Below are positions 11,873 to 23,850 of a stretch of 64,000 nt of DNA, one piece after another. Each line of letters starts with the position of its first letter. Within the stretch, counting starts at the first letter, position 1. A program made the position numbers and the translations under genes. Source of the stretch: Cheiracanthium punctorium. Its lineage: Eukaryota > Arthropoda > Arachnida > Araneae > Cheiracanthiidae. Under the pieces are notes generated by a model that was not told the DNA's origin, did no database searches, and worked only from the letters and a program-made list of their open reading frames with translations. The stretch is taken from NCBI GenBank assembly GCA_038373885.1, contig JAWZYV010013175.1:1364001-1428000 (forward strand), written 5' to 3'.

Positions 11873-12159
11873 CTAGATAAACATTTTGCATATTTCAGTA
11901 TTTAACTAAGTCAGAAAAAGACTACAAATTCTATATTATTTTGAGATAACAGGAAAGGTAATATGGCAGAATAAATTTTCACCAATGTATATTGACAGTA
12001 AAATTGTGAACAAGTTAGAAGTTAGAAACCGAATCGGTGTTAAAAAAAAAATAATCAGAATTTGTCAATTAGCAGAATTCATACTTAAAATTTTCAATTA
12101 AAATTCAGAAGCTTAGTTAAAATTTTTTTATTTGGGAATACCTTATTCCCCCGTACACG

Positions 12160-12194
12160 ATATATATTTCGGTTACACACATAACCATCTTCAG
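12160..12194 (-). ncRNA. Hammerhead-ribozyme-like fold in Penelope 3' end
   Basis: Reading the minus strand, CTGAAGA (12188-12194) fits the CUGANGA core. It is followed by a stem II with GGTTA and TAACC arms, then GAAA (12167-12170), then TATATAT, which can form a tiny stem III, and C at 12159 in the cleavage-site position. Minimal type I hammerheads of this design are known in Penelope-like elements. Stem I looks weak: the first pair is A-G and only three pairs follow. This is therefore probably a degenerate copy. Confidence 0.5.
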
Positions 12195-12212
12195 TCGTTT
12201 CTGGATCTCTCA

Positions 12213-13175
12213 CTAATGGCGGCTTCTTTTTATATCTTCTTCGTTCTTCTTCTTGAAAGTTCGATGCATGACGTCATCCCATGATTGGTCGATTGTATGA
12301 AGCGTATCGTTGATGCTGCCCTCTGTCATCAATATTTCTAAGCTCTCACGAATGTAGGCATATATACTATTTTTAAAGTTGGCTATTTTTTTAATATTTT
12401 TAAAATCAATGGTAATGGGCTCTTTCAAAGCAAGACGGGCTAGAGCGGTACTTTGTTTCTGGAGGTTAATGTCTTTAAAATGTTCGTTTTTTCGTTCTTT
12501 AATTTTCCTTTTTGTAACGCCGATGTAGCAATTTTCTTTATTAGTATCGTTTGACATAAAATTAATTTTATAGATCCCTGCGGTTTCGATGGGGTTGATT
12601 GGGTCTTTTTCCGATCTAATGCGCTGAAAGATTGTTTTATTAGGTTTAATTGGAATACGGAAGTTCTTTTTACTGGCGATATTAGAAAGTTTATTGGCTA
12701 TCCCTCGGCTAAAGGGGATAGCGGTAGTAAAACGTGGTTTATCTTTTTGACGGTTGTCTATAACATTTAATTTACGTTGCCTAGCTTTGAAAACTTTGTC
12801 GAAAATTTCTCGAGGGTAGTGGGCGTCTTGACATTGTTTCTTTATGAAAGCAATTTCTTTTTGAAGGAGGTCGTTGTTAGAACACACTTTGAAAGCGCGG
12901 TCGATATAGGAACGAATAGCAGCTATTTTATAGTTGAAAGGGGTTTTAGATTTAAAATTTACTATATTAGTATTACAAGTAGGTTTTCGAAAAATGGTGG
13001 TCTCAATGAGATTATTGTTTCTGGTTATGTTCACATCTAAGTAATTGAGGCTATTATTGATTTCTTTTTCGTATGTAAATTTAATGTTCGGGTCTATGGC
13101 ATTAAGTTGATTGATCAAATTATTTTCTTCATTATTGTGGGTGGTAAGGATAGCGAAGATATCGTCGACATAGCG
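12213..13175 (-). pseudogene. Penelope RT C-terminus plus GIY-YIG endonuclease (open frame)
   Basis: The open frame runs about 320 codons from the RYVDD catalytic motif of the reverse transcriptase (Arg codon at 13175) to a stop at 12213. After RYVDDIF come LNYLDVNITR and TIFRKPTCNTNIVNF, the RT thumb motifs of this class. Further on come KPRFTTAIPFSRGI and, at about residue 200, GIYKINF; CYIGVTKRKIKERKNEH follows at about 216. This is the GIY-YIG nuclease with its Arg and downstream catalytic residues. There is no internal stop, which suggests a recent insertion. The N-terminal RT half and any start codon are missing. Confidence 0.88.
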
Positions 13176-13751
13176 AAGCCAATGTTGGCTTCGCTATGGC
13201 CGTATTAAATAATGTTTTATGTGTTTTTATTATATTCAGAAGCTTTTTGAGTTTCTTTTTTTAGACATCATAGAAAGTTCCTTCTTGCCATATATTTTCA
13301 ACATTCAAATTATATAGTATAGATTATTAAATTAAAATCATTTACATTTTTAACAGTTCTAATGTTTTCCTCATAGATAAGTAGTACTCTATCAACCTTT
13401 AAGTCTGATAAAATAGTTTTCTTATCTGATGATACAACTACATCTGTCTCTTTCAGCATTTGAATTTGACTTTTCTTTTTTTAAAACCTTTCTTATGTGC
13501 TTGTAACAGTATAATTGAATAAAACTATATATCTGTTTTTACAAAAGAGAAAATTTTCACTTCCTTGCAATTTTAAAGTCATTCCCAGTATTACTTAATA
13601 AATAAACAACAGCTAATTGTTCATATTAATTTTAGAATCATTCACCTTAAGAGCATGCCATTTAAAATAAAAATGAAATCCTATTTAACTGTGAAAATAA
13701 AAATTGAATAGTAAAAAAAATATGAATTCAATAATAAGGAAAAGGGGAATA

Positions 13752-14198
13752 CAGTAGACCTCCCTATAGCACAGTAGATACGTTCTGTGTTATAGAGATC
13801 TGTCTGTACAGGTCCTGAGGTATGCTCCACCTGGAGTGTAAACCAGGCTGTTCAACAGCTATACACCTTAGATGAGCAATTTATTTCACAATTCACTTGA
13901 ATACTGCTTACTTGATGCTACGTATGCACCAGAGATAACCAATAAGCACTTCCTCTAAATTAAATCGGGTTTAAATTTGCAGATTTATTTTAATAAAATG
14001 TTTTATTTCTCAGGTTGAAATAGAATAAAATAAATAGAAAAGTTCTTTCAGATACATTTTTATGTACATCACAATTATAAAAAGCAGACAATACATGAGT
14101 CTCTTTTAATGTGTTATAGGGAATCTGATTGTAATTTCCCCCCCCCCCATGTTCTAGGGATCCATATTGTATGGACTCTTATTATAAGGGGTCTACCA
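13752..14198. mobile_element. Tigger-like MITE (CAGTAGACC ends)
   Basis: The left end CAGTAGACCTCCCTATAG follows TA. The right end reads ATTATAAGGGGTCTACC, its complement giving a degraded inverted repeat. The same family occurs at 37301-37627, with GATACGTT-TGTGTTATAG and TATGCTCCACCTGGAGTG shared near the left end. The interior has no transposase. TA duplication and CAG ends point to pogo/Tigger mobilisation. Confidence 0.6.
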
Positions 14199-14572
14199 GG
14201 GTTGTCAGATTTGCTGAATAGGTAGTTCCCAATTTTCCTCACCAGGGCTGGTTTCTTAACTTAAAAAACCCATCAGTTTTTTTGGTAATTTTTTTTTTTT
14301 TTTTTCACCATTTTAAAAGAGATATCTGAATAAGAATTTAATTTACTGTAGAAGCATTTAGTTTCTTACAAAATTTTAAAGTTCTATTTCAATTCAAGAT
14401 TATTTTTATCACTAAAGAAACTATAAATTCTAATTCCATTCTGTTGCTTTTATGAAAAATTAAAATTGTTTTCTGCCAGTCATAATACTGTTTAAAAGTT
14501 ACTTTAAGCAATTTTTGATAGTTGAAATTTATGTCAGAATTTTCTATGACCAAACAGTATTCTATATCATAG

Positions 14573-14752
14573 CAGTGGCGTAGCCAGAAATTTTTCATGG
14601 GGGGGGGTACGACTACTTCAACTCATATATATGTATAGGTGTGTGTGATAAGGGAGTGAAGAATATACATTTTGTATGGCAAAAAATTGCTCATGGGGAG
14701 GGGGGGGTATGACCCTCCTAAACCTTCCCCCCCCCTCTTGGCTACGCCCCTG
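14573..14752 (+). mobile_element. hAT-type MITE, CAGGGGCGTAGCCA family
   Basis: The element is bounded by CAGTGGCGTAGCCAGAAATT and TTGGCTACGCCCCTG and has a perfect 8-bp target duplication TATCATAG at 14565-14572 and 14753-14760. Inside the ends are G-rich and C-rich runs and the phrases GTACGACTACTTCAACTCAT and GAATATACATTTTGTATGGC, which are shared with the copies at 36.9 kb and 56.4 kb. There is no coding capacity. Confidence 0.85.
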
Positions 14753-14760
14753 TATCATAG

Positions 14761-17351
14761 TAGGGTACTTACGTATTATGCCAGCAGTCTGCCATCACAA
14801 GCGTTTTTTCATTGAATAAATGTTGGACACATGAAATTATTGATGGTTCCGAATACGATTAGCAACAGTTTTCCGGCATATTTTCTGAAAAAATAATTTG
14901 GCCAGAATGACCGCCAGGATAATAAGCAAGTACCCATAGTAGTTATTTAAAGATATTATGTAATCGTAAGGATATAAAGCTATACAAATGCATCAGTTAA
15001 TTTTTACTGAAAGGAAAAGATGTTTATGCAAACATAATATCCAATATTTCTGCATTAGAATATTTAAATATAAAACAAACATTCAAATATGTGATGATAA
15101 TTTCTTGGCTGTATAATAAAAGCAGGTCTGGTACCACTAACTATTGAAATTTGATTATATCACCAGATTAATAAATCAATATCACAAAATAAAGTACAAC
15201 ATACATTATGGGATAAAAGGAATTATAACTTAACTCTGCGTTATTAATTAACTATTTAAATATTAAAAAGAAATGTGCCGGTAGGTTTTTGATGTTCATT
15301 TTTTATATTGTTTTAGAAACAAAGGAAATAAAATAATTTCAGAAATTCCATGTAAAGTTATTGAGTTATGGTTGACATTTTCTATCACATTTAAATCACT
15401 GGAATTCATTACTTTTTTACAATAAATTTATAAATAAAAAATTACATTAATGTAATTTCTTAAATTACAAAATAAGAAGATAAACCTTCATCTAAGACAA
15501 AAATTATCTGTATGCTTTGTTTTACTACGCCCACTCAAAAAAGTACACAAAGCCAAATTTCTCACTTCAGTTTACTAACTAATTAGTTTCTGAAATTTGC
15601 ACAGCTCCAAATTTAAAAAGTTATTGTTATTTGTGGATATGTTTTAATGGTATGTCACTTAAGTTTCTATTACTTATAATTTACTAAGCTAATAATTTTT
15701 TATTCAATAGAATACACAGTGAAAGTTTTTAGAAGCAAATTTACGCATTCATTTTTATTTACTTATTTTTTGGAGGGCAGTGCCAAATTTCCTTTGTTTA
15801 AACCCTAATCTTATGTTTGTCTATGGTTTGAAGTTTGCATTTCTATATGTGCAAATTTTCAAGTTCAAGTACCCAAAATTTTAATTTTGTTTAATAAAAC
15901 CCGGGTTTTTCCCCCCTAAATCTCAGGTTTTTTAATAAAACCTGCCCAGGTTGGACTTTTTACAAAAAACTTTTTTTTTTTTTTTAATAAACCTGGGGTC
16001 TACTGTACATCAAAGTCAGGGTTGGAAATGATATGAAATTTTGAATTTGATTTTTGGTGATGTATAAAAATAGAACTGACTAAAGTTGATATTTAATGAG
16101 ATCTGTTACAATTTACATGTCTTAATAACTTAGTTAATAATTTAGCTATTTACTCTATTACTCTTACTATTTACTATTAATAGGGCTCTAAAACACCTCA
16201 TGTTACTTTATAACTACCCTGTATGTATTAGGGTGGAGTTTGACCTCAATTTTTAAAGTAAAGCCTGGGACTTTCAATCTGAATCCACTTAAGTTCAAAA
16301 GATCAAAGTCTGAGTCTGAAAAAGCTAATTAATAAATAAAAAGCTATCATAGTTTTAAAAATAGGGTTGATGTAATAAATCTGACATTTCTTCAGTTTCT
16401 CCGGAGAAGGGAACGCCATACATTTATTAATAAACAGATGTTCAATCTCATAGCTAAACTATTATGCTGCAATATCTGCAGAGTTTAGTACCAACTAGGT
16501 GCCCTTGTTCCCCCTTTTTTTACAAAATGAATACATTTTACAATACATCCGAAAACAATGTATTGTTTTAAAATAAATATTTACAATAAATGAATGAGAA
16601 ATTTCTTATAATCCTGAGCCTGCCTCATCTCAGGCTCAACCTGGTATCACATGGTATATGTATCAGGCCAGTCGTACTCAAGCTTTTTGGAAATGTGATC
16701 CTAATTTTGACATTGAGACACCATTAATATTTTTTTTTTAAGTTTCTCACCGTAATTATTTTTAGGTATTTACTGATGAAAAACTACCTAAATGAAATGC
16801 ATAAAATGTGCCTGAACATTTAAAATATATTAATGCTTTAAAGATTTTTAATTTAAGTAATTGATTTTAATAAAACTAATAGGGAAACTGAATAATTCAT
16901 TGAATTATATATAGCTAGACACAGACACACTATCATAATAGCATAGAATACTTTAAGGGTTTTTTTTTTTTTTCCAAACCTTTTTCCCATTCTTGATTTT
17001 AAAAAGGTTTTTGAAACTATATGAAATTAAATTATTGTGTATTTAGGCAATGTTAAAATGCAAATTTGAATAAAATACACAAAAATGAGAGTATGCAAAT
17101 ACAAATAAAGAAAATTATTTAAAAAATTGAGCCTTACATATTTTAAGAAATTTATATAACTATCTGACAAATTGGGTGTTTCAAACACATTATTTTGCGA
17201 ACAAAAGAAAGTATTAAAAATTATCAACCAAATAAAGCCCCTCGTCAATCTCAAAGGATTTTTTTTTAGGAGGATTGAAAAAATTATTTAAATCCACACT
17301 TTAAAAAAATGGGGAGTTAAATCAGATACAAAAATAATTTTTTAAAATTAC
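14761..17351. other. FNIP intron with degenerate repeats
   Basis: No gene is seen. At about 15895-16008 there is a stretch of repeated TTAATAAAACC and CCCGGGTTTT-like phrases that resembles sequence at 62.02-62.10 kb. It is followed by CCTGGGGTCTACTGTAC, which matches the right end of the Tigger-like MITE family. The rest is AT-rich unique-looking intron. Confidence 0.45.
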
Positions 17352-17452
17352 CTGATTGTGTGAACCTTTAAAGTAGTACCTTGATATGAAATTGATACAG
17401 AACCAAAAATCATTTCCCGTAACATTTGTTCATCAGGGCTAGACTTTTGCCA
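17352..17452 (-). CDS. FNIP: FNIP exon 3
   Basis: Thirty-three codons reading WQKSSPDEQMLREMIFGSVS then ISYQGTTLKVHTIR. It matches the strongest FNIP signature [26 protein letters not shown]. The acceptor is TCCTGTAG before TGGCAA and the donor is GTAATTTTAA. It enters in phase 0 and leaves in phase 2. With exon 4 it continues as IRSP, exactly as in vertebrates. Confidence 0.92.
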
Positions 17453-18503
17453 CTACAGGAAAAAAAGAACACAAATGAAGGCTCCAAAATTTATATTTAA
17501 AAAAATAATGAAAAAACAGCATCTTTCAATTAATATTTTGCAAGCATTTAACACATTTTTCTATGAAAACCAATCACTAAAAAAAAAAATTGATGAAGCA
17601 GAATCTCCATCATTCTAGAGGTCAGCAAAATAGTGACTGCAGTCCTATGAGAAGCATACATATAAAATGCTTTGAAAAGATAGTTATAAAATTGAAGTAA
17701 TTCAAAAAAAATCTCATTAAAAGAAAACTGGTTTAAAGCAGAATATCAACCACTATTAGGAGACAAAAATACTAGCATTTCTTTTTATTTTTTAATTTTA
17801 GTATCCAAAACAGTAGAAGATTCTGCAAAGTTTAATTCAAAATTATATTTTGACATTGTAACATATAAAAAAAAAATTAATTAAAAATTTTTAAAAAACA
17901 AGACGAGAAAATCAAATATAATGAGCAAGCAAAACAAAAATTTTATTTATTGTTGTTCACACATATAACACTCCCCATGCATCATACAATGATAAAATAC
18001 AAGTAACATTATTAATATTCTAGTGACATGAACTGCAAACAAAAAAAAAAATTAAATAATCAGATTTCTTTTTTTAATTTTGAATATAACGTTATTTTTT
18101 TAGTCCTTTTATACACATACTACTTTTAATAAATACAAAAAATGTATCACGTTGGCTAAACCACTATTTGGTGCTCTAAAATAGTTAAGAAATGCAAATA
18201 TAGCTCTAGGGAGGCTTCTATGAATTACTTTGATAGCGAATAAAACTTTGACACATAAAACGAAATATCAAAGAATAAAACTTTCATTTCTTTAATCGCC
18301 AATTTAGAGTTTACAAGTAAAGGAAAAGTTGCCAAATATTTTCAAATAGTAAAAAGGCACTTTTTAATTAATAAAACATCTGAAGCTGTCTAATCTTGAA
18401 TTTGATACCAAAATCTCCTTTTTAATTGGTGGATGCCCTGTTAGAGTATTATCCTGAGTGAAAATGCTGAATACTAATGACTCATAAGATGGAGGACACT
18501 TAC
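17453..18503. other. FNIP intron 2, no gene seen
   Basis: A-rich intron between exons 2 and 3. Apart from short homopolymers I see no transposon ends, coding frame or RNA gene. Confidence 0.5.
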
Positions 18504-18753
18504 TTCATAGACAAACTCTTTGCTATTGTTGTCATTCAGTTTAAAGGACTTCTCAATACTGCTTTCCTGGCAACGCCTGTGTCCCATAGGTACAGGCGGT
18601 TTGTCTCCCCCACCACCACCACCAGGTGATGCTGAAGGATCTCTCTTTCGAACAGATTTAGAATCAAACAATAATCTCCGATCCTGGCCATTGAGTTCTC
18701 GAAATAGCAGGATTCGAACTTGCTTGGTACTGTCAAACTCAGGAGGTTTGACC
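18504..18753 (-). CDS. FNIP: FNIP exon 2 (N-terminal region)
   Basis: Eighty-three codons beginning VKPPEFDSTKQVRILLFREL, then DRRLLFDSKSVRKRD, a six-glycine run, and FKLNDNNSKEFVYE. It matches the vertebrate start [27 protein letters not shown] and fixes the gene as FNIP. The acceptor is TTTACCTAG before GGTCAAACC and the donor is GTAAGTGTCC. One base completes the last codon of the upstream exon, so the first coding exon must end in AG in phase 2; two candidates do. Confidence 0.92.
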
Positions 18754-21649
18754 CTAGGTAAATAGAAATTACAGGTTATTAATAGTCACTTTACTGAACA
18801 TAATTATCACAGTCTTAATTTGAAAACAGTAAGGATTTTTAATGCGATGAAAATTATTTTTTTTAAATGTATATATCTATACAATTCATACAGAAGTTCT
18901 TACAACTACACACAGGCAGATTTTCAAATATTCACAGTCAAAACTCCAATATGCGAAGTCAGACATGAGAATCAAGTTACTTATTATTTTGATTCTTATT
19001 GGTTTCTTGAATCCAATAACAGCCTGTATAATATGTGAATCGAATGTTTTAATGGTCAACCACGATTGAAAAGTTTGTCGTCTTCTAAATAACAAATGAT
19101 TATTGTTTAAATTTGAAGGTATTAAAAAGATATGTTCTCATGTTTTATAAGTGCTTGGTGTAACTTTTTATAATAGATTGTGAACCTAGGGGTAGTATAT
19201 ATTTGTGTATTTAAAATGTTGTTATTTTTTCTCTAGTTTTTTTTTTTTTTTTTTTTTTCTAAAACAGCAAAAGAAAATAAATATTTGAGTTAAATTTAAT
19301 GTAATGATTGACTCTATTGAGCTATAAAGTTATAAATTCATCAGAATCTGACAACTTTGTAAAGATTATAATAAAGTTTGTCATAGTAGCTTAATGTCTA
19401 TGTTAATTGTAGTTGCTAATATTTGCTACTCTCCCCATTATTAGATAAAACAACAACAAAAAAATTAGGAAAATATTTTTATTTGTTTATTTTATCATTT
19501 ATGTTCATCTTTCTAGAATAGAATGTCGTCACACATCTTTAACAATTAATTCAATATTATAGCAACTGCAATTCAAAAGATAGTTATTAAAAATTTGAAA
19601 ATATTGTCCGAAAAGTAAAAATATTTTTGAGTATTCAGGATGATTTAAAAGATGACTTTTTATATGCTTTTAGTGTATGTCAATCATGTTTGTTCTTTCC
19701 TATAGCTTTTTAAAAGTTTAAATCCATCTATAGGTTTTGACCAAAAAGTTTTAAAAATCCACCTGTGAGAACCATCTCAAAACATTGATATGCAGAAATT
19801 TTTTTATCATAGTTACATATTATGTAACTAGACGTACCTTCAAACATTTGTTTACCCAAAACAAAGCAAAAAAAACACTGGTTTAAATCATAAATATTTC
19901 TCTAATATGAATTAAATTTTAAAAAGCAAAGAAAAACAACTTTAAATGTTTGCAGAACATTTTTTACAAATTAAGCATGAAGAATAATCATTTTGCAAAG
20001 AACATTTTAAAGCCGATTTTAATGTAGTATAAAGTTATAAATTATTTTAATTGAAAGCTTTGGTCAATTATTTTAACAGGTTAGTATTATTTGTTTGAAC
20101 CACCTGACTTTTAAAAACTGATTGATTAAAATGCTTCCTCTCAGTAATGAAGAAAATATTAAAACCAAAGTTTTAAATATGTTTAATGGATTTAAAGAAA
20201 ATTTAATTAGTGTATGAAGAGGTGGGGATTCAAAGAAGATTTTCAAAGAAGCAAAAATATTTAAATAGATTCAAACTTTTTTCATTAAAACTATACAATT
20301 CTGTGAAATTTTTCTATTAATAAAAGAGGAGTGATTATAATTGATAATTTACTTGATTATATTATAAATTGAAAATATCTTATTTCATAACTTAAAATTT
20401 AATAATCAGAGAAATTAATCAATTTTACAAATTAAAATTAATTTTTGTAGGGTTGTTAAAAAATAAGTCTTTTCACACTTTTATTCTTCTCTCACTTTCA
20501 CAAAACTACCTATAATAATGCTAATGATGAATCCGACATTGAAAAATAAGACTGAAGATACAAGAATAACAATAGCTTAGTTGACTGATATAGCCCATAT
20601 TAAACAGATTTTAAAAATCCTATTCTTACACACACACACACAAAAAAAGGCATTTAATTTAACTTAATTTCGTACTAATTTTCTTTTATTAATTTATAGA
20701 TAAAAAAAAATTCTTAGTAGGACCAAATTAGAAGTTTATTTTTGTAAACAAGAAATTTAATTAAAGGTTTGATAATAATATTATCGCACCTTTTAATTAC
20801 AAATTTTTTTAACACACAGTTTCATCAATGGCACAAAAAAAGGGGGGGGGGGGGAATGGTCATTATTCCGTCAGGTACGACAGCGTCACGCAACATCGAT
20901 AATTCTCAATATGATTTTATTTATTTATATTTGTCTTGGGCAGATTACAATGTTTATCTAAATACATCAAGCGATACATAAATTGCAGATCTCGTTGCAG
21001 AGCAGTGCTTTGTAAACGTAAGAAAACCAGGCGTTCGTAAGCTATACTTCCACGCGCTCACACACGCCTACATGCGACATATAACAGCAATGAATCATTT
21101 TGGAAAAGGAGCAAAAATTAGATTTCTCATCTCTAAACAGTCTGAAAACTGATCCGAGAAAAAACACACCCAGATCGAGTAATTGCATCATTGCTACAAT
21201 ACTCGCTGAAAATCAATTCTGGGAAGAGTGGGAGCAGAAAAGCGTTCATTATCGGTGAAGCAATATTACAATTTCTGGACAAACATTTTGAAATACCGCA
21301 GAATGGTATGAAAATTATAACATTCCGAAAAATATTCTTATTAATCATTTTAACAACATATTTTTATAAATAAACATAATTTTTTAAAAGTACAATGCAT
21401 CTTTTTCAACTTTGTTAACTGTAACACATTCGTGAATCCTCCTTGTTTATCACTTAAAAGAGCAGAGAAATGATTACGCAATAAACTAGTAAATACATAA
21501 CTAATTCTTATCATTCGGGGAATTATGAGGAAACTAAAATCTCATTTTAAACAACTGGACTGAAAAAAAAAAAAATTATACCGCGCTATAAATCATTGAG
21601 AAAAACATCCAAATGAAGACAGAGAAACTGGTGTTTTTTCTAAATTCTA

Positions 21650-21800
21650 AATCCAGGGATCAATGCAGACGAAATTTGGGTCCGTTTTGCGGCTCCTTCA
21701 AAAAATTACAATCAATTGAAATGGCCCCTGCGCAAAATTACTATCGATTAAAACTGCTCCTTCATAAAAATACAACTGGTTAACACAGCCCTTCATTGGC
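21650..21800. repeat. Short degenerate tandem repeat
   Basis: About three imperfect units of 35-40 bp are marked by GGCTCCTTCAAAAAATTACA, CCCCTGCGCAAAATTACT and CTGCTCCTTCATAAAAATAC. Each is followed by an AT-rich CAATTGAAA- or CGATTAAAA-like phrase. No coding meaning is apparent. Confidence 0.4.
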
Positions 21801-22441
21801 ATTTTATCCCATATTTTAATTTGTTTTGTAAATTAATTTTAGAAGATAAGTAACTTTTACAAAAATTGATAAGAGAATTCATAAAAATAGATATTAAAAT
21901 CAACAAAAATGGAACCCTGGGAAAAAATTCCTGAATCGACCCCTCATATACAAAACTTGAAAACCCCTGGGGGAAAAAAAAAAAAAAGTTTTTGCCGGGA
22001 AAGGGGGGGGGGTTGTTGAGAAGGAATTTAAATTAGTAGAAACCAAATAATAACAGAGATTAGAAGATCTAATCTCTGTTTCTCTACTGGATATCACCTT
22101 GATAATCTAATTTTTTTAAATAAAAATAACACGCTAATTATCATTCGAATGCGATAGTGAAAGACGAATACCAAACATACATTTTATAAACGACCGAACA
22201 TACTTTAAAACTTGGAGGGAATTTTTTTTTTTTTAAACATAACAACCTCACACACGCTGTTTAGATTAAATTAGTTCAAAAAATAAGCTAGAAAAACTTG
22301 AGCTGCTGATCAAAAATTTGTGGCAATCCATGCATATTTATGGTAGAATGATAACGGGTAGACAAACTAACTACAAACAAACTGAAATCGTTAGCACTTT
22401 TCAACTAAAAATAAGATACTAGTGCCCGGAGTCTTCCTAGC

Positions 22442-22476
<35 letters not shown>

Positions 22477-23799
22477 TCAGTGAAAGAATCATCTGATTTC
22501 TATTTATCCGTGTCATGGAATATCTATATAAATAGAGTGTTTGTGTATTAATTTCTCCATATCTTTTATTTGACATAAGAACGAATTTTTTTAAACACGC
22601 AATGAAAACTATTCAATACCGCTAAATTTACAGCACAGCTGAACATATTTTTCAGTAATATGGCAATGCGACTGCAAAATTTTAACTCGGTTCTAAACCA
22701 CAAAAAAACTGCTTTGAGCAAATAAATTCATAGCATATACAATTTGAAAATAGTGGCCTGACAGTTCAACAACATTCAAGTCTCTCCAGGTCTTCGAAGT
22801 TACAGAACATCATGTCTGAAGGGCGATTGCACTGCAACTTCCGCGCAGGTGCAAACGGCACGTGTTCAATGTATTCTGAAGAGGGGACCGCAAATGGGTT
22901 ACATAGAAAACCAAATAAAAACCATACTAAACCACAGACATATAAGAGCCTTCGTCCAGTTCACGCGATAAATGAGGTAAGTTGGCATTGTTCGCGTTAG
23001 TTTACGACTTTTATAATGATCACCAGGGTCCATCGACGAGATTAATATGCTAAACCGCAACCCCTTCCCCAGAGCACACACACAATGAAGAGAGAATAGT
23101 GGATTTCCTTCCGCTACGCGTTTTTGCCTCCAATTCGAAAATCCGTTGATCCGCGTGAACTGAGATCAGCCTTTAAACTTACTACTAAACATCATCATGC
23201 GGGAATATATACCCAATTTGAGTTCAATCGAATGCCCCGTTTAGGAGCTATCGTGTTCACTCACACACACACACAGGCAGACATCTCATAAAAATAGCAT
23301 AAATGAATTCAGAAGACCTCAAAACGTGTAAATACACCAAAATCTCGAAGTCGAATTTTTTCATGATTACAATACTTTCCTTACATGGTACATGTTCGGA
23401 AAGTAAAAATACAAAAAGATCCAAATTCGATGGTTTTTAATTAATTTACGACAGTAGAAAGGATGGGTGTCGGCAGAATATTTTCCGGGAAGGGGCAAAG
23501 ATTACTTTAGCATATGGTTACCCTGTTGGAACAAACAAAAAAGAGGGGGGGGGACGGTAAGCAAAAAATCCAAGGGAGACAAGTGTCCCTCCTTGCTCTT
23601 ATCACAAGTCGTATTATCAGCATGCTTGTTTTCCAATTTATAATAGACAATTAGTAAAAATAGATAAAAGAGGAGAGAAAACATGCTTTAATTTTTCACT
23701 TTAAGAATAGCAATTTAAATAATAATGGTAACATTTATACATTATGTATTATATGATGCTCTAAAAAAAAGTTACAATTTCGTAAAATGCAGTACTCTG

Positions 23800-23803
<4 letters not shown>

Positions 23804-23846
<43 letters not shown>
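23804..23846. repeat. (TA)n microsatellite
   Basis: About 21 uninterrupted TA units. It is expected to be length-polymorphic. Confidence 0.95.

Positions 23847-23850
<4 letters not shown>

Larger units (their letters stand above)
12143..13198 (-). mobile_element. 5'-truncated Penelope-like element
   Basis: This copy carries the C-terminal reverse transcriptase plus GIY-YIG endonuclease that defines canonical Penelope-like elements. It is followed by a 3' non-coding end with ACTGAAGATGGTTATGTGTG then TAACCGAAA, the phrase typical of Penelope ends. It is cut off 5' exactly upstream of the RYVDD motif, where a 14-bp-arm palindrome sits (13169-13198). It lies in the FNIP intron between exons 4 and 3 in the same orientation as the gene. 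Truncation removes the RT fingers and palm N-terminus, so this copy cannot move itself. Confidence 0.85.

Noticed and set aside
18713..18722. GATTCGAACT resembling a tRNA T-loop (GTTCGAA).
   Set aside because: It lies inside FNIP exon 2, and no cloverleaf can be formed around it.
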